Shown: positions 1 through 7,090, counted from the stretch's first letter. The stretch: DNA of 10,509 bases from an uncultured Flavobacteriales bacterium (GCA_946478675.1 CAMLEF010000142.1:1-10509); one strand, 5' to 3'. Notes: generated from the letters alone by a model not told the origin. Numbers and translations: made by a program.

Positions 1-519
1 AACTTCGACAAGTTCGAGAACATGTACGTCGGCCTCTCGTTCCCGGTGCCGATCGGCGAGCATTTCATGATGGAGAACCAGCTGAATTATTACATCAACC
101 GTTTCAAATCGTTCGTTTACGGTTCGCCGGTCGACAACCAGAGCCGGTCGTTCAATGCCAGCACGAACCTCACGCTGACGCTGAAAGGCAACTGGAAAAT
201 CCAGGCGTGGGGCTGGTACCGTTCCGCGATGGCGTACGGCATTTTCGATTTCCGCCCGATCGGTGGCGTTGGTGGCGGCATTACCAAAATGATGCTCGAC
301 AACCGGCTGATGCTGAACGTAAGCATGTACGATATTTTCCGCACGAATACGTTTCACACGCACATCGAATTCCAGGGCCAGCACGTCGACTTCAAAACGA
401 TCCCGGAATCACCGTCGGTGTACTTTGGTTTCCGTTACAGCTTCGGCAAAACAAAAGCCGCGAAGAAATCCGAATACGATGGCGGCGCAGGAGATCTGCA
501 GGACCGAACGAAAAAGTAA
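1..519 (+). CDS. Outer-membrane beta-barrel protein, C-terminal part (5' end outside window)
   Basis: The frame is open from base 1 and ends at TAA 517-519, so about 172 C-terminal residues are visible. The first ATG, at 22, is internal and not a credible start. The visible part alternates short amphipathic beta-strands rich in aromatic residues, and ends with an FRYSFG strand followed by a charged tail (KAAKKSEYDGG). This is how TonB-receptor-like barrels of the Bacteroidota outer membrane beta-barrel family (OMP_b-brl_3 type) end. The last ~110 residues align readily with the end of the next gene: GWYRSAMAYGIFDFRPIGGV against GWYQGPMYYGIFLFHPMGGV, and GKTKAAKKSEY against GNAKAARKSQF. The two are therefore tandem paralogues. 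By family it should sit in the outer membrane; the substrate is unknown. An 8-bp word array begins inside its stop codon. Confidence 0.85.
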   Translation, partial: NFDKFENMYVGLSFPVPIGEHFMMENQLNYYINRFKSFVYGSPVDNQSRSFNASTNLTLTLKGNWKIQAWGWYRSAMAYGIFDFRPIGGVGGGITKMMLDNRLMLNVSMYDIFRTNTFHTHIEFQGQHVDFKTIPESPSVYFGFRYSFGKTKAAKKSEYDGGAGDLQDRTKK

Positions 520-557
520 TGTGCTAATGTGCTAATGAGGCAATGTGCTAATGCACA
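518..557. repeat. Left arm: five tandem 8-bp words (AATGTGCT type)
   Basis: Five consecutive 8-mers are visible: AATGTGCT, AATGTGCT, AATGAGGC, AATGTGCT and AATGCACA. The array begins within the stop codon of the upstream gene. Bases 520-553 are the reverse complement of 681-714 over 34 positions with 3 mismatches, and all 3 mismatches fall in the variant unit. Confidence 0.9.
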
Positions 558-589
558 CAAGCCATCCCGCAAAAGCAAACCGCAATGGC

Positions 590-629
590 GCAAAGACGCA
601 AAGTTGCAAGTGAAGCTTTGCGTCTTTGC
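590..629. repeat. Perfect 14-bp inverted repeat (GCAAAGACGCAAAG)
   Basis: GCAAAGACGCAAAG at 590-603 is matched exactly by CTTTGCGTCTTTGC at 616-629 across a 12-base spacer. It lies inside the loop of the larger 8-bp-word inverted repeat. CGCAAAGACGCAAAG (589-603) recurs at 6790-6804, so this is a copy of a dispersed repeat family. Confidence 0.9.
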
Positions 630-643
630 AGTTTCAAAAAAAT

Positions 644-662
644 TTTCCGCAGCCTGCGGAAA
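644..662. terminator. Small hairpin, possible terminator of the upstream barrel gene
   Basis: TTTCCGCA (644-651) and TGCGGAAA (655-662) form a perfect 8-bp stem with a 3-base loop, preceded by an A-run at about 636-642. There is no strong T-run downstream on the + strand. The A-run would give a U-run only on the minus strand, so termination of + transcription is uncertain. It is nested in the loop of the 8-bp-word inverted repeat. Confidence 0.4.
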
Positions 663-680
663 TTCCCAGCAGCACCGAAA

Positions 681-728
681 CATTAGCACATTAACCCATT
701 AGCACATTAGCACATTAGCACATTGCCG
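681..728. repeat. Right arm: six tandem 8-bp words (CATTAGCA type)
   Basis: Six consecutive 8-mers are visible: CATTAGCA, CATTAACC, CATTAGCA three times, then the decayed CATTGCCG. This is the inverted counterpart of the array at 518-557. The variant word in each arm falls at the same pairing position. Confidence 0.9.
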
Positions 729-912
729 CCCGCTCATCATCGATTGCTGCCGCTCGCAACACGTTAACATTCCTGAAAGGTTTCATGCGTTCCTGTCATC
801 AGCGAAAAACGCGCCGTTACTGCGTTTGCGCGCCGTTTGTATAAAACAAGGTTAACGCCTGTAACGTCTTCTCAATTTTGTTCGTCAAAGCATCACACAA
901 AAAAATGCTGCT
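729..912 (+). promoter_or_regulatory. Upstream region of the barrel receptor gene, with a 9-bp direct repeat
   Basis: This is the non-coding leader before the start codon at 913. CGCGCCGTT occurs at 810-818 and again at 829-837, 19 bases apart, about 75-100 bases ahead of the start. I found no exact TAnnTTTG -7 box; CAATTTTG at 873-880 is the nearest match, without a suitably spaced TTG. A short palindrome, TGAAAGGTTTCA, lies at 774-785. The promoter is presumably here but I cannot place it. Confidence 0.35.
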
Positions 913-3312
913 ATGCGAACTTTATTGATTGCGATTTTTTCTTTCTCTGTTTTTCTTCTGCACGCCGGCGGAACGGTGAGCGGAAAAGTCAGCGGGCCGG
1001 ATCAACAGCCGGCGGAGTTTGCGGTGGTCACGTTGCTGAACGCCTCCGACTCTTCGCTGGTAAAAGGCGCGATTACGACAGCCGACGGCGCGTTTCTCCT
1101 GGAAAATCTTCCTTCGGGAAATTTCCTGCTGACGGTTTCGATGACGGGTTTTTCGAAAAAATGGGAAGGACCGTTTACGCTTTCGGAAAACCAGCAGCTG
1201 GAATTGCCGGCGCTGACGCTGGAAACTTCGAAGGAAATGAACGCCGTTACGATCACTTCGGCGCAACCGTTGTTCGTGCAGAAGCCGGGCATGCTGGTGA
1301 TGAACGTCGAGAACAGTCCCGTGCGGATGAGCGGCACCGCATTCGACCTGCTGAAAAAAGCGCCGGGCGTTTTCGTCGACCAGAATTCGAATATCTCGCT
1401 GAAAGGAAAAGCCGGTGTGCAGGTTTATGTCGACGGGAAAAACACTTTCCTCAACGGCGAGCAGCTGGCGAATTACCTGCAGACGATCCCGGCGAGCGAC
1501 GTCGTTCGTGTTGAGATCATTTCCAATCCTTCCGCGAAATACGACGCCGAAGGAAATGCCGGTGTGATCAACATCATCACACAGAAAGGCTCGCGGCAGG
1601 GATGGAACGGTTCGGTGTATGGTGGTTGTACGCAAGGCAAGCTGACGCGCAGCTTCACCGGCGTGAGCTTCAACTACGGCAAACCGAAATACAATATCTA
1701 CGGCAAATACGATTTCGGAACGCCGTGGCGCATCGAAGACCACAACATCAAAAAGTCGATCAACTACGAAAACAACACTTCGTATTTCACGCAGCGCACG
1801 CTCATCACGCTCAACCCGGTTGTCAACACAGCGCGCGTCGGCATCGATTTTACACCGAATGCGAATACGACGTGGGGACTGCGCGTGGACGGTTCGCGCG
1901 ACGTAGAAAAGATCCGCACCAGCAACGAGTCGATCATTACGCAGGGCGCCGACACGGTGCGGCTCACGCAGGAAAACAAGCTGCACGGCCGTTTCAGCAA
2001 CCTCGGCGGCGGCGCGTACTTCCGTCACACGATCGACACGCTCGGCCAGGAATTTTCCGCGAGCGCCGATTACCTGCTGTATTACGATCGCACGAACGAA
2101 ACGTACGACCTGAATTTCACCGACCCGAACAGCAATTACGTCGCGCCGGCCCAACAGCGCAGCAGCTCGTCGAACGACATCCCGATTTACGTCGGGCAGG
2201 TTGATTACACGAAACCGTTCGGCAAAAAGTTCAAGCTGGAAACCGGCGTAAAAAGCAGTTACGTGGAAACGAAAAATGCGCTGCTCTTCGAGATCCTGAC
2301 CGGCAGCAGCTGGGGCAAAGACACGACGCGCAGCAATACGTTTACGTACAAAGAGCAGATCAACGCGGCGTATGTCAACGGATCGCTTTCGCTCGACAAA
2401 TGGGAGATCATGGCGGGGCTTCGCGCGGAGCAGACGAATTCCGACGGCATTTCCCCGACGATGAACCAGGAAGTGAAACGTTCGTACCTCGAATTTTTCC
2501 CGAGCCTGTTCATCACGCAAAAGATCAACCGCAAGAACACGCTGAACTATTCGTTCTCACGACGCATCAACCGCCCGGATTACGAATCGCTGAACCCGTT
2601 CCTGTTTTATCTCGACCAGTTCACTTACAAAGCGGGCAACCCGTTCCTGCAACCGGAGATCGCGTGGAATGCGGAAGCCAGCTACGGCTACAACGATTTC
2701 CTGTTCCTCGAAGCGTCCGTAAGCCGTCGCACGCAGGCGATGACCGACATCTCGCGGCAGGTCGATTCCACCGCCATCATTTATCAAACGACGGTCAACC
2801 TCAACACGGTCGACATGGCGTACATCGGCGGATCGGTTTCGCATAACATTACGAAGTGGTGGATCAACGAAGCGAACGTGCGCTTCACGTATGCGCGTTA
2901 CCGCTCGGATCTTTACGGCACGGCGTTCGACAATCACAACATCGCGTTCAATGCGGATGCGACGGAAACGTTCCTGCTGAACAAAGGCTGGAAGGTGCAG
3001 CTCTCCGGCTGGTACCAGGGCCCGATGTACTACGGCATCTTCCTCTTCCACCCGATGGGCGGCGTCGATCTTGCCGTCTCGAAAAATTTCTTCGACAACA
3101 AGCTGCAGTGCAGTCTCACCGGCGCCGATCTCTTCCACACGCAGCTCATGAACATCGACGTCAATTACGATCAGCAGGACATTCACGTGCATCACATCTC
3201 CGACACGCAAACGCTCACGCTTCGTCTCCGCTACAATTTCGGCAACGCGAAAGCCGCAAGAAAATCACAATTCAAAAGCGGCGCGGATGAGCTGAAGCAG
3301 CGGGCGGGGTAG
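913..3312 (+). CDS. TonB-receptor-like outer-membrane beta-barrel protein
   Basis: This 799-residue protein starts with a signal peptide (MRTLLIAIFSFSVFLLHAGG, residues 1-20). A carboxypeptidase-regulatory-like beta-sandwich follows (about 21-103; GKVSGPDQQPAEFAVVTLLN, then AITTADGAFLLENLPSGNF). A plug domain comes next (about 118-226), with the family-typical end EIISNPSAKYDAEGNAGVIN and IITQKG at 221-226. The rest is a long barrel ending in LRLRYNFGNAKAARKSQF. NAVTITSA (about 110-117) is where a TonB box would be, but it is not a clear match. The layout fits the Bacteroidota outer membrane beta-barrel family; the substrate cannot be read from sequence and no SusD partner is adjacent. ATG 913 is chosen because the signal peptide follows directly; ATG 905 is out of frame. 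The gene upstream is a paralogue. No Shine-Dalgarno is seen, as expected in this phylum. Confidence 0.92.
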   Translation: MRTLLIAIFSFSVFLLHAGGTVSGKVSGPDQQPAEFAVVTLLNASDSSLVKGAITTADGAFLLENLPSGNFLLTVSMTGFSKKWEGPFTLSENQQLELPALTLETSKEMNAVTITSAQPLFVQKPGMLVMNVENSPVRMSGTAFDLLKKAPGVFVDQNSNISLKGKAGVQVYVDGKNTFLNGEQLANYLQTIPASDVVRVEIISNPSAKYDAEGNAGVINIITQKGSRQGWNGSVYGGCTQGKLTRSFTGVSFNYGKPKYNIYGKYDFGTPWRIEDHNIKKSINYENNTSYFTQRTLITLNPVVNTARVGIDFTPNANTTWGLRVDGSRDVEKIRTSNESIITQGADTVRLTQENKLHGRFSNLGGGAYFRHTIDTLGQEFSASADYLLYYDRTNETYDLNFTDPNSNYVAPAQQRSSSSNDIPIYVGQVDYTKPFGKKFKLETGVKSSYVETKNALLFEILTGSSWGKDTTRSNTFTYKEQINAAYVNGSLSLDKWEIMAGLRAEQTNSDGISPTMNQEVKRSYLEFFPSLFITQKINRKNTLNYSFSRRINRPDYESLNPFLFYLDQFTYKAGNPFLQPEIAWNAEASYGYNDFLFLEASVSRRTQAMTDISRQVDSTAIIYQTTVNLNTVDMAYIGGSVSHNITKWWINEANVRFTYARYRSDLYGTAFDNHNIAFNADATETFLLNKGWKVQLSGWYQGPMYYGIFLFHPMGGVDLAVSKNFFDNKLQCSLTGADLFHTQLMNIDVNYDQQDIHVHHISDTQTLTLRLRYNFGNAKAARKSQFKSGADELKQRAG

Positions 3313-3326
3313 TTCGGAAATTCGGG

Positions 3327-3388
3327 CATTCGTTCATTCGGAAATTCGTAACGAAATAGCGTTGCCGGTTTTTCCGAATGACCGAATG
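3327..3388. terminator. Imperfect inverted repeat between convergent genes, likely bidirectional terminator
   Basis: Bases 3327-3344 pair with 3371-3388 over 18 bp with a single mismatch (T3333/C3382). The inner 11 bp are perfect (TCATTCGGAAA / TTTCCGAATGA). The arms are made of a repeated word (CATTCG.. / CGAATGACCGAATGAC). The repeat lies 15 bases after the barrel gene stop and 28 bases after the facing phosphatase gene stop. That position suits termination of both transcripts, but there is no good U-run on either side. Confidence 0.55.
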
Positions 3389-3415
3389 ACCGATTTGTGC
3401 GTGGGATTTCGTGCG

Positions 3416-4348
3416 CTAGATTTTTCCGTCGAGGAACTCGCGGAGGACGCCTTCTTTAAGCGAATAGGAAGAGTAACGCAGCCTGCGGAGGCCGGATTGG
3501 CTGACGACCGTTTCCACGAGAATGGCGGAGACGACGATCATGTCGACGCGCATGTGGATGAGGCCTTTCATCGCGAGGCGTTCGGCGTGCGTCGAAGAAA
3601 GGATCTGCTTGTGGATGGCGTCGCACTGGTCGATGTCGAACGTGCATTCGGTTTTTTCCGCGAGGCCGGGAAGACTGCCGAAGCGCGCATTCACCATTTC
3701 CGCCAGCGATTCAAAAGAGCCGGAAGCGCCAATCAGCTCCTGCACGTTGAAATCTTTGGCGGCTTTCCACAGCGGCTGCAGGATGTCGATGAGATAATCG
3801 GCAATGATCTTTTGTTCTGCTGCGGTGATCGGATCGGAAGGCATAAAGCGCTGCAGCAAACGCGACGCGCCGATCTCGAAACTTTGTTTCCAGAAAATTT
3901 CGGAATCGTTAAGAATGATGAACTCGGTGCTGCCGCCGCCGATGTCCATGACGAGCGAATGTTTTTTGCCGAGCTTCACGGCCTGGCTCACGCCGCGCGC
4001 GATGTATTCCGCTTCCTGGTTGCCGTCGATGACGTGAATGTCGATGCCGGCTTTTTCTTTCACCGTTCGCACGAAATCATTTCCGTTGGAAGCGTTGCGC
4101 ACGGCCGAAGTGGCGAAAGCGAGGATCTTCTCCCCTTTCCACTGGCGGATCATGTCGGCGTAATAGCTCATGGCCTGCACGCCGCGGTAAAATGCTTCGT
4201 CGGTGATGATGCCTTTGTTGATGCCGCCTTCGCCGAGCTTGACGGGAAGCTTTTCGTTGTACAGCGTCGTGAATCCTCCGCCGATGCCGGCTTCAGCGAT
4301 CAGGAGATTGAAGGTATTCGTACCAAGATCGATAACGGCTGTACGCAT
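3416..4348 (-). CDS. Ppx/GppA family phosphatase (exopolyphosphatase-like)
   Basis: This 310-residue protein has the actin-like ATPase fold motifs of the exopolyphosphatase / guanosine pentaphosphatase family. These are an N-terminal phosphate loop (AVIDLGTNTFNLLIAE, residues 4-19), the conserved AFATSAVRNA stretch (78-87), GNQEAEY (109-115) where the family places its catalytic glutamate, the second phosphate loop MDIGGGSTEF (134-143), GASGSFESLA (207-216) and a C-terminal YSSYSLKEGVL (292-302). Family members hydrolyse terminal phosphates of inorganic polyphosphate or of pppGpp, and the sequence does not say which. At about 310 residues it is the short, single-module form without the C-terminal HD-like region of E. 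coli Ppx. ATG 4348 is immediately followed by the strand leading into the phosphate loop. It is the last gene of the unit with the ABC transporter (16-base gap) and converges on the barrel gene. Confidence 0.92.
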   Translation of the reverse strand: MRTAVIDLGTNTFNLLIAEAGIGGGFTTLYNEKLPVKLGEGGINKGIITDEAFYRGVQAMSYYADMIRQWKGEKILAFATSAVRNASNGNDFVRTVKEKAGIDIHVIDGNQEAEYIARGVSQAVKLGKKHSLVMDIGGGSTEFIILNDSEIFWKQSFEIGASRLLQRFMPSDPITAAEQKIIADYLIDILQPLWKAAKDFNVQELIGASGSFESLAEMVNARFGSLPGLAEKTECTFDIDQCDAIHKQILSSTHAERLAMKGLIHMRVDMIVVSAILVETVVSQSGLRRLRYSSYSLKEGVLREFLDGKI

Positions 4349-4364
4349 AGACTAAAGTTAACGC

Positions 4365-5747
4365 TCAGCCGCGGTAAAACATCCACTTGGCGAGTTCTTT
4401 CCAGCTGGCTTTTTTGCCGTACATGAGAATGCCGACGCGGTAGATGCGTCCTGCGATCCATGTCATCAAAAGGAAAGAGAGTACGAGAATGGTTCCTGAC
4501 AATAAGATCTCCCACGGCTTTACACCACCGAACGGAATGCGCATCAGCATCACCACCGGCGAAGTGAACGGGATCATCGACAACCAAGTGGCAATCGGCC
4601 CGTCGGGATCGTTGAGCACAGCGCCAAAAGAAGCAATCGCAATGATGAGCGGGATCGTTATCGGCAACGAGAATTGCCCGGTGTCGACATCCGTATCGAC
4701 TGCGGAGCCGACAGCTGCGAACAATGACGCATACATCAGGTAGCCGAAAATGAAATAGAACATGAATGCAGGGATGAGATTATCCCAGGGAATGGATTTG
4801 ATCGTTTCAACAGCGGCAGCGGTCTGATCGTTAACTTGAAAATCGAGCAATGGCTTGTCGGTATTGACGGCCACCGCGGTTTGCATCTGGTGCGGCTGCA
4901 CTTTCGTGAAATCCGTTGCCTGGTCGTTGATCTTGTTCATGATCGGGACAATGATGAACATCGAAAGAATGACCCAGCAAAGAAACTGCGTCAGTCCAAC
5001 CAGCATCATCGCGATTATTTTTCCGAACATCAGCTGGAATGGCTTAACGCTGGAAACAATGATCTCAACAATCCGCGTCTGTTTCTCTTCAACGACGCTG
5101 CGCATTACAAGGACGCCGAAGATGAGAATGTAAATGTAGATAATGAGCCCAGCCACAAAACCGGTTCCGCTTTTCACATTCCCGACCTGGTACTTACCAT
5201 TAATCGAATCGGCTACGGTGACTTTTTTCAGGCTGAGGTCAATGGCTTTCTGCGGAAGATGATTCACCTTCATCAGGTCGCGCTGCACTTCTACCGAAAG
5301 CATATTCTGGATAAGGCTCAGCGTATTGAACCCGGGCTCGTTTTTCGATTCGAGCACAGCTGTCATTCCCTGGCTGTAGATCATTCCTGAGCTATCGGAA
5401 TGACAACCACCCATAAAGTCTTCCGGGATATAGAGAATAGAAGTATATTCTGAATCACGGAATGCCGCTACTACTTCTTCTTTCGCTTTATAGACGTAAT
5501 TATAGTTAAAGTGAAGGTTGACGGTATCTTTAAAGACATAAGCATATCCCACTGAATCGGGACAACCGGAAGCATCTACTACAACGATTTGTCGCGGAGA
5601 ACCCGGCTGGCTGGCGAGGATCGGCGGAATGAGCACAAGACCTGCAATCAGGATCGGCGCGATAATGCACATCGCGATGAAGACTTTGCTTCGTACGCGG
5701 TTGAAATACTCGCGCTGGATGATGATGCCAATTTTTCCTCCTGCCAT
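4365..5747 (-). CDS. ABC-2 type transporter permease (NatB/ABC2_membrane_3-like)
   Basis: This 460-residue membrane protein has the exporter layout. A cytoplasmic N-terminus (IIIQREYFNRVRSKVF, 8-23) leads into TM1 (about 24-45). A large non-cytoplasmic domain follows (about 46-195). About six more hydrophobic segments lie near 198-218, 245-270, 323-348, 360-378, 385-402 and 414-435. The conserved cytoplasmic motif VVEEKQTRIVEIIVSSVKPF (218-237) after TM2 is the EEK..R..E.....S signature of NatB-type ABC-2 permeases. A second polar segment (about 271-320) between TM3 and TM4 is relatively long. The start lies only 2 bases after the stop of the ATPase gene, so the two are almost certainly co-transcribed and form one transporter. 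The substrate is unknown; Na+ export as for Bacillus NatAB is only one possibility. Confidence 0.9.
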   Translation of the reverse strand: MAGGKIGIIIQREYFNRVRSKVFIAMCIIAPILIAGLVLIPPILASQPGSPRQIVVVDASGCPDSVGYAYVFKDTVNLHFNYNYVYKAKEEVVAAFRDSEYTSILYIPEDFMGGCHSDSSGMIYSQGMTAVLESKNEPGFNTLSLIQNMLSVEVQRDLMKVNHLPQKAIDLSLKKVTVADSINGKYQVGNVKSGTGFVAGLIIYIYILIFGVLVMRSVVEEKQTRIVEIIVSSVKPFQLMFGKIIAMMLVGLTQFLCWVILSMFIIVPIMNKINDQATDFTKVQPHQMQTAVAVNTDKPLLDFQVNDQTAAAVETIKSIPWDNLIPAFMFYFIFGYLMYASLFAAVGSAVDTDVDTGQFSLPITIPLIIAIASFGAVLNDPDGPIATWLSMIPFTSPVVMLMRIPFGGVKPWEILLSGTILVLSFLLMTWIAGRIYRVGILMYGKKASWKELAKWMFYRG

Positions 5748-5749
5748 GG

Positions 5750-6718
5750 TTATTCCGTGTAATTGCTTTTGGTTCCGGCAACGTCTGTGGTGATGCCCTG
5801 GCTTTCGTTCACTTTCATGATGAAGATGTCGTTCATGGTCGGCAGCACTTCATTGAAGGCGTGAATTTCTGCCGAGCGCATTACAGCTTCAAGCAGCATG
5901 TTCGGAGAAGTCGTACCGAGCAGCTTCACGCGCACACGGTTCAATCCGCCGGGATCTTCTTCTTTCTCGATGAGCTCCGCGCCGGTCCACATCGCGTTCG
6001 TAAATCCCATCATGCTGCCTTTGAACAGCAGTTCGTACGTGCGCGAAGCATACGCGCGGCGGATCTCTTTTACCGGTCCGTCGAGGATCTTCTTCGATTT
6101 ATTGATGAGCGCGATGTAGTCGCAGAGCTCTTCGACGGAGCCCATGTTGTGCGTGGAGAGAATGATGGTGGCACCGTTTTTCTTCAGGCGGATGATCTCG
6201 TCTTTGATGAGCTGCGCATTGATGGGATCGAATCCGCTGAACGGCTCATCGAGGATCAGCAGGCGCGGCTCGTGCACGACGGTGACGATGAACTGCACTT
6301 TCTGCTGCATGCCTTTCGAGAGATCGGTGATGCGTTTCTTCCACCAGTCTTCCATCCCGAAACGGCGGAACCATTCTTTCACGCGCTTGTTCGCTTCGGC
6401 TTTCGTCAGGCCCTTCAGTCGCGCGAGATAAACGACCTGCTCACCGACGCGCATCTTCGGATACAAGCCGCGTTCTTCCGGCAGGTAACCGATCTGTTCA
6501 ACATGCTTCGGTTCGAGCAGTCGCTCCTCGAAGAGAATGCGTCCCTCGTCGGGCATGGTGATCTGGTTGATGATGCGGATGAGCGTGGTTTTGCCGGCGC
6601 CGTTAGGACCGAGCAACCCGAAGATGCATCCTTCCGGCACGTCGATGCTCACGTGATCGAGCGCTGTGTGGCCGGCGAATTTTTTGACGATGTCTTTGGC
6701 GGAAAGAAGAATTCCCAT
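5750..6718 (-). CDS. ABC transporter ATP-binding protein (NatA-like, exporter type)
   Basis: This 322-residue nucleotide-binding subunit has a complete ATPase set: Walker A GPNGAGKTT (37-45), signature LSKGMQQK (133-140), Walker B RLLILDEP (152-159), D-loop SGFDP (161-165) and H-loop STHNM (188-192). The Q-loop region reads IGYLPEERGLYP (76-87), the variant typical of this NatA-like subfamily, which lacks the usual glutamine. After about residue 215 comes a ~105-residue C-terminal extension of the kind found in ABC-2 ATPases (DUF4162-like). It should bind the adjacent permease at the inner membrane and drive export. It is the first gene of the ATPase-permease-phosphatase unit. A compact hairpin (6721-6746) lies 2 bases before its start codon. 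Confidence 0.95.
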   Translation of the reverse strand: MGILLSAKDIVKKFAGHTALDHVSIDVPEGCIFGLLGPNGAGKTTLIRIINQITMPDEGRILFEERLLEPKHVEQIGYLPEERGLYPKMRVGEQVVYLARLKGLTKAEANKRVKEWFRRFGMEDWWKKRITDLSKGMQQKVQFIVTVVHEPRLLILDEPFSGFDPINAQLIKDEIIRLKKNGATIILSTHNMGSVEELCDYIALINKSKKILDGPVKEIRRAYASRTYELLFKGSMMGFTNAMWTGAELIEKEEDPGGLNRVRVKLLGTTSPNMLLEAVMRSAEIHAFNEVLPTMNDIFIMKVNESQGITTDVAGTKSNYTE

Positions 6719-6720
6719 CG

Positions 6721-6746
6721 CGACTAAGTTAGAAACTAATTAGTCG
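6721..6746 (-). promoter_or_regulatory. Hairpin abutting the start codon of the ABC ATPase gene
   Basis: CGACTAA (6721-6727) pairs with TTAGTCG (6740-6746), and inside it TTAG (6729-6732) pairs with CTAA (6736-6739). The result is an 11-bp stem with one bulged base (6728) and a 3-base loop. On the minus-strand transcript it ends 2 bases before the ATG at 6718. It could mask the initiation region, or as DNA act as an operator; both roles are inferred. Confidence 0.45.
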
Positions 6747-6785
6747 ATTTGTGAATGTGAAAATTTGTGAAGGACGCTGTGGAAG
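6747..6785. other. Non-coding stretch with GTGAA-type word repeats
   Basis: TTTGTGAATGTGAAAATTTG and a further GTGAAGG follow one another (about 6748-6774), resembling one arm of the word arrays seen elsewhere in the window. No inverted partner was found nearby. The promoter of the ABC unit should lie between here and the dnaJ terminator, but no convincing -7 box is visible. Confidence 0.3.
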
Positions 6786-6804
6786 AAACCGCAAAGACGC
6801 AAAG
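6786..6804. repeat. Dispersed repeat copy (CGCAAAGACGCAAAG)
   Basis: CGCAAAGACGCAAAG at 6790-6804 is identical to 589-603. Both are preceded by AAACCGCAA, but the earlier copy has 8 extra bases between. The word is also related to the CCGCAGAGGCGC start of the 80-bp repeat that follows. Confidence 0.75.
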
Positions 6805-6846
6805 GGCGGAAAGGATTCGCGGGGAACTATGCTTTGCAAAAGAAAG

Positions 6847-7026
6847 CCGCAGAGGCGCGGAGGACGCAGAGAAAACGCAGAGAAAAGAATCCGCGTAATT
6901 CGTGTAATTCGTGGCAAAAAATAAAACCGCAGAGGCGCGGAGGGCGCAGAGAAAACGCAGAGAAAAGAATCCGCGTAATTCGTGTAATTCGTGGCAAAAA
7001 ATAAAACCGCAGAGGCGCAGAGAAAA
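6847..7026. repeat. 80-bp tandem repeat, two full units plus a partial third
   Basis: Units begin with CCGCAGAGGCGC at 6847, 6927 and 7007, an exact 80-bp period. Units 1 and 2 differ at only one base (A6864 versus G6944). Unit 3 stops after about 20 bases with a 9-bp internal deletion and runs into the dnaJ terminator. Each full unit contains a 28-bp block (6889-6916 and 6969-6996) that recurs with 4 differences at 8978-9005. Minus-strand open frames crossing it give repetitive proline/arginine-rich peptides and are not credible genes. Confidence 0.9.
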
Positions 7027-7067
7027 AAGAAAATGACCGGCAGTACGGCGCGGTCATTTTCTTTTTT
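7023..7067 (-). terminator. Intrinsic terminator of the grpE-dnaJ operon (probably bidirectional)
   Basis: A perfect 17-bp inverted repeat is formed by AAAAAAGAAAATGACCG (7023-7039) and CGGTCATTTTCTTTTTT (7051-7067) with an 11-base loop. On the minus strand it starts 23 bases after the dnaJ stop codon and gives A-tract, GC-containing stem, then U-tract, the classic rho-independent form. The symmetric A/T tracts would allow it to work in both directions. Confidence 0.88.
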
Positions 7068-7090
7068 CACCAATAAACTAATCGTCTTTT

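Noticed and set aside
22..24. ATG at 22 as a real start of the first gene
   Set aside because: The frame is open to base 1 and the product aligns to the C-terminal part of the 799-residue paralogue, so the gene continues outside the window.
518..728. CRISPR array
   Set aside because: The units are 8 bp, directly contiguous without spacers, and inverted between arms; there are no cas genes.
922..2520. A 532-codon open frame on the minus strand opposite the barrel receptor gene
   Set aside because: It is arginine/valine-rich with no domain, signal or motif, and is explained by codon bias of the real + strand gene with its signal peptide, plug and barrel.
3362..4426. A 354-codon + strand frame opposite the phosphatase gene
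   Set aside because: The minus strand encodes a clear Ppx/GppA protein with all motifs; the + frame has the composition of an antisense shadow.
6847..7026. CRISPR array from the 80-bp repeat
   Set aside because: The whole 80-bp unit repeats, with no unique spacers between short repeats.
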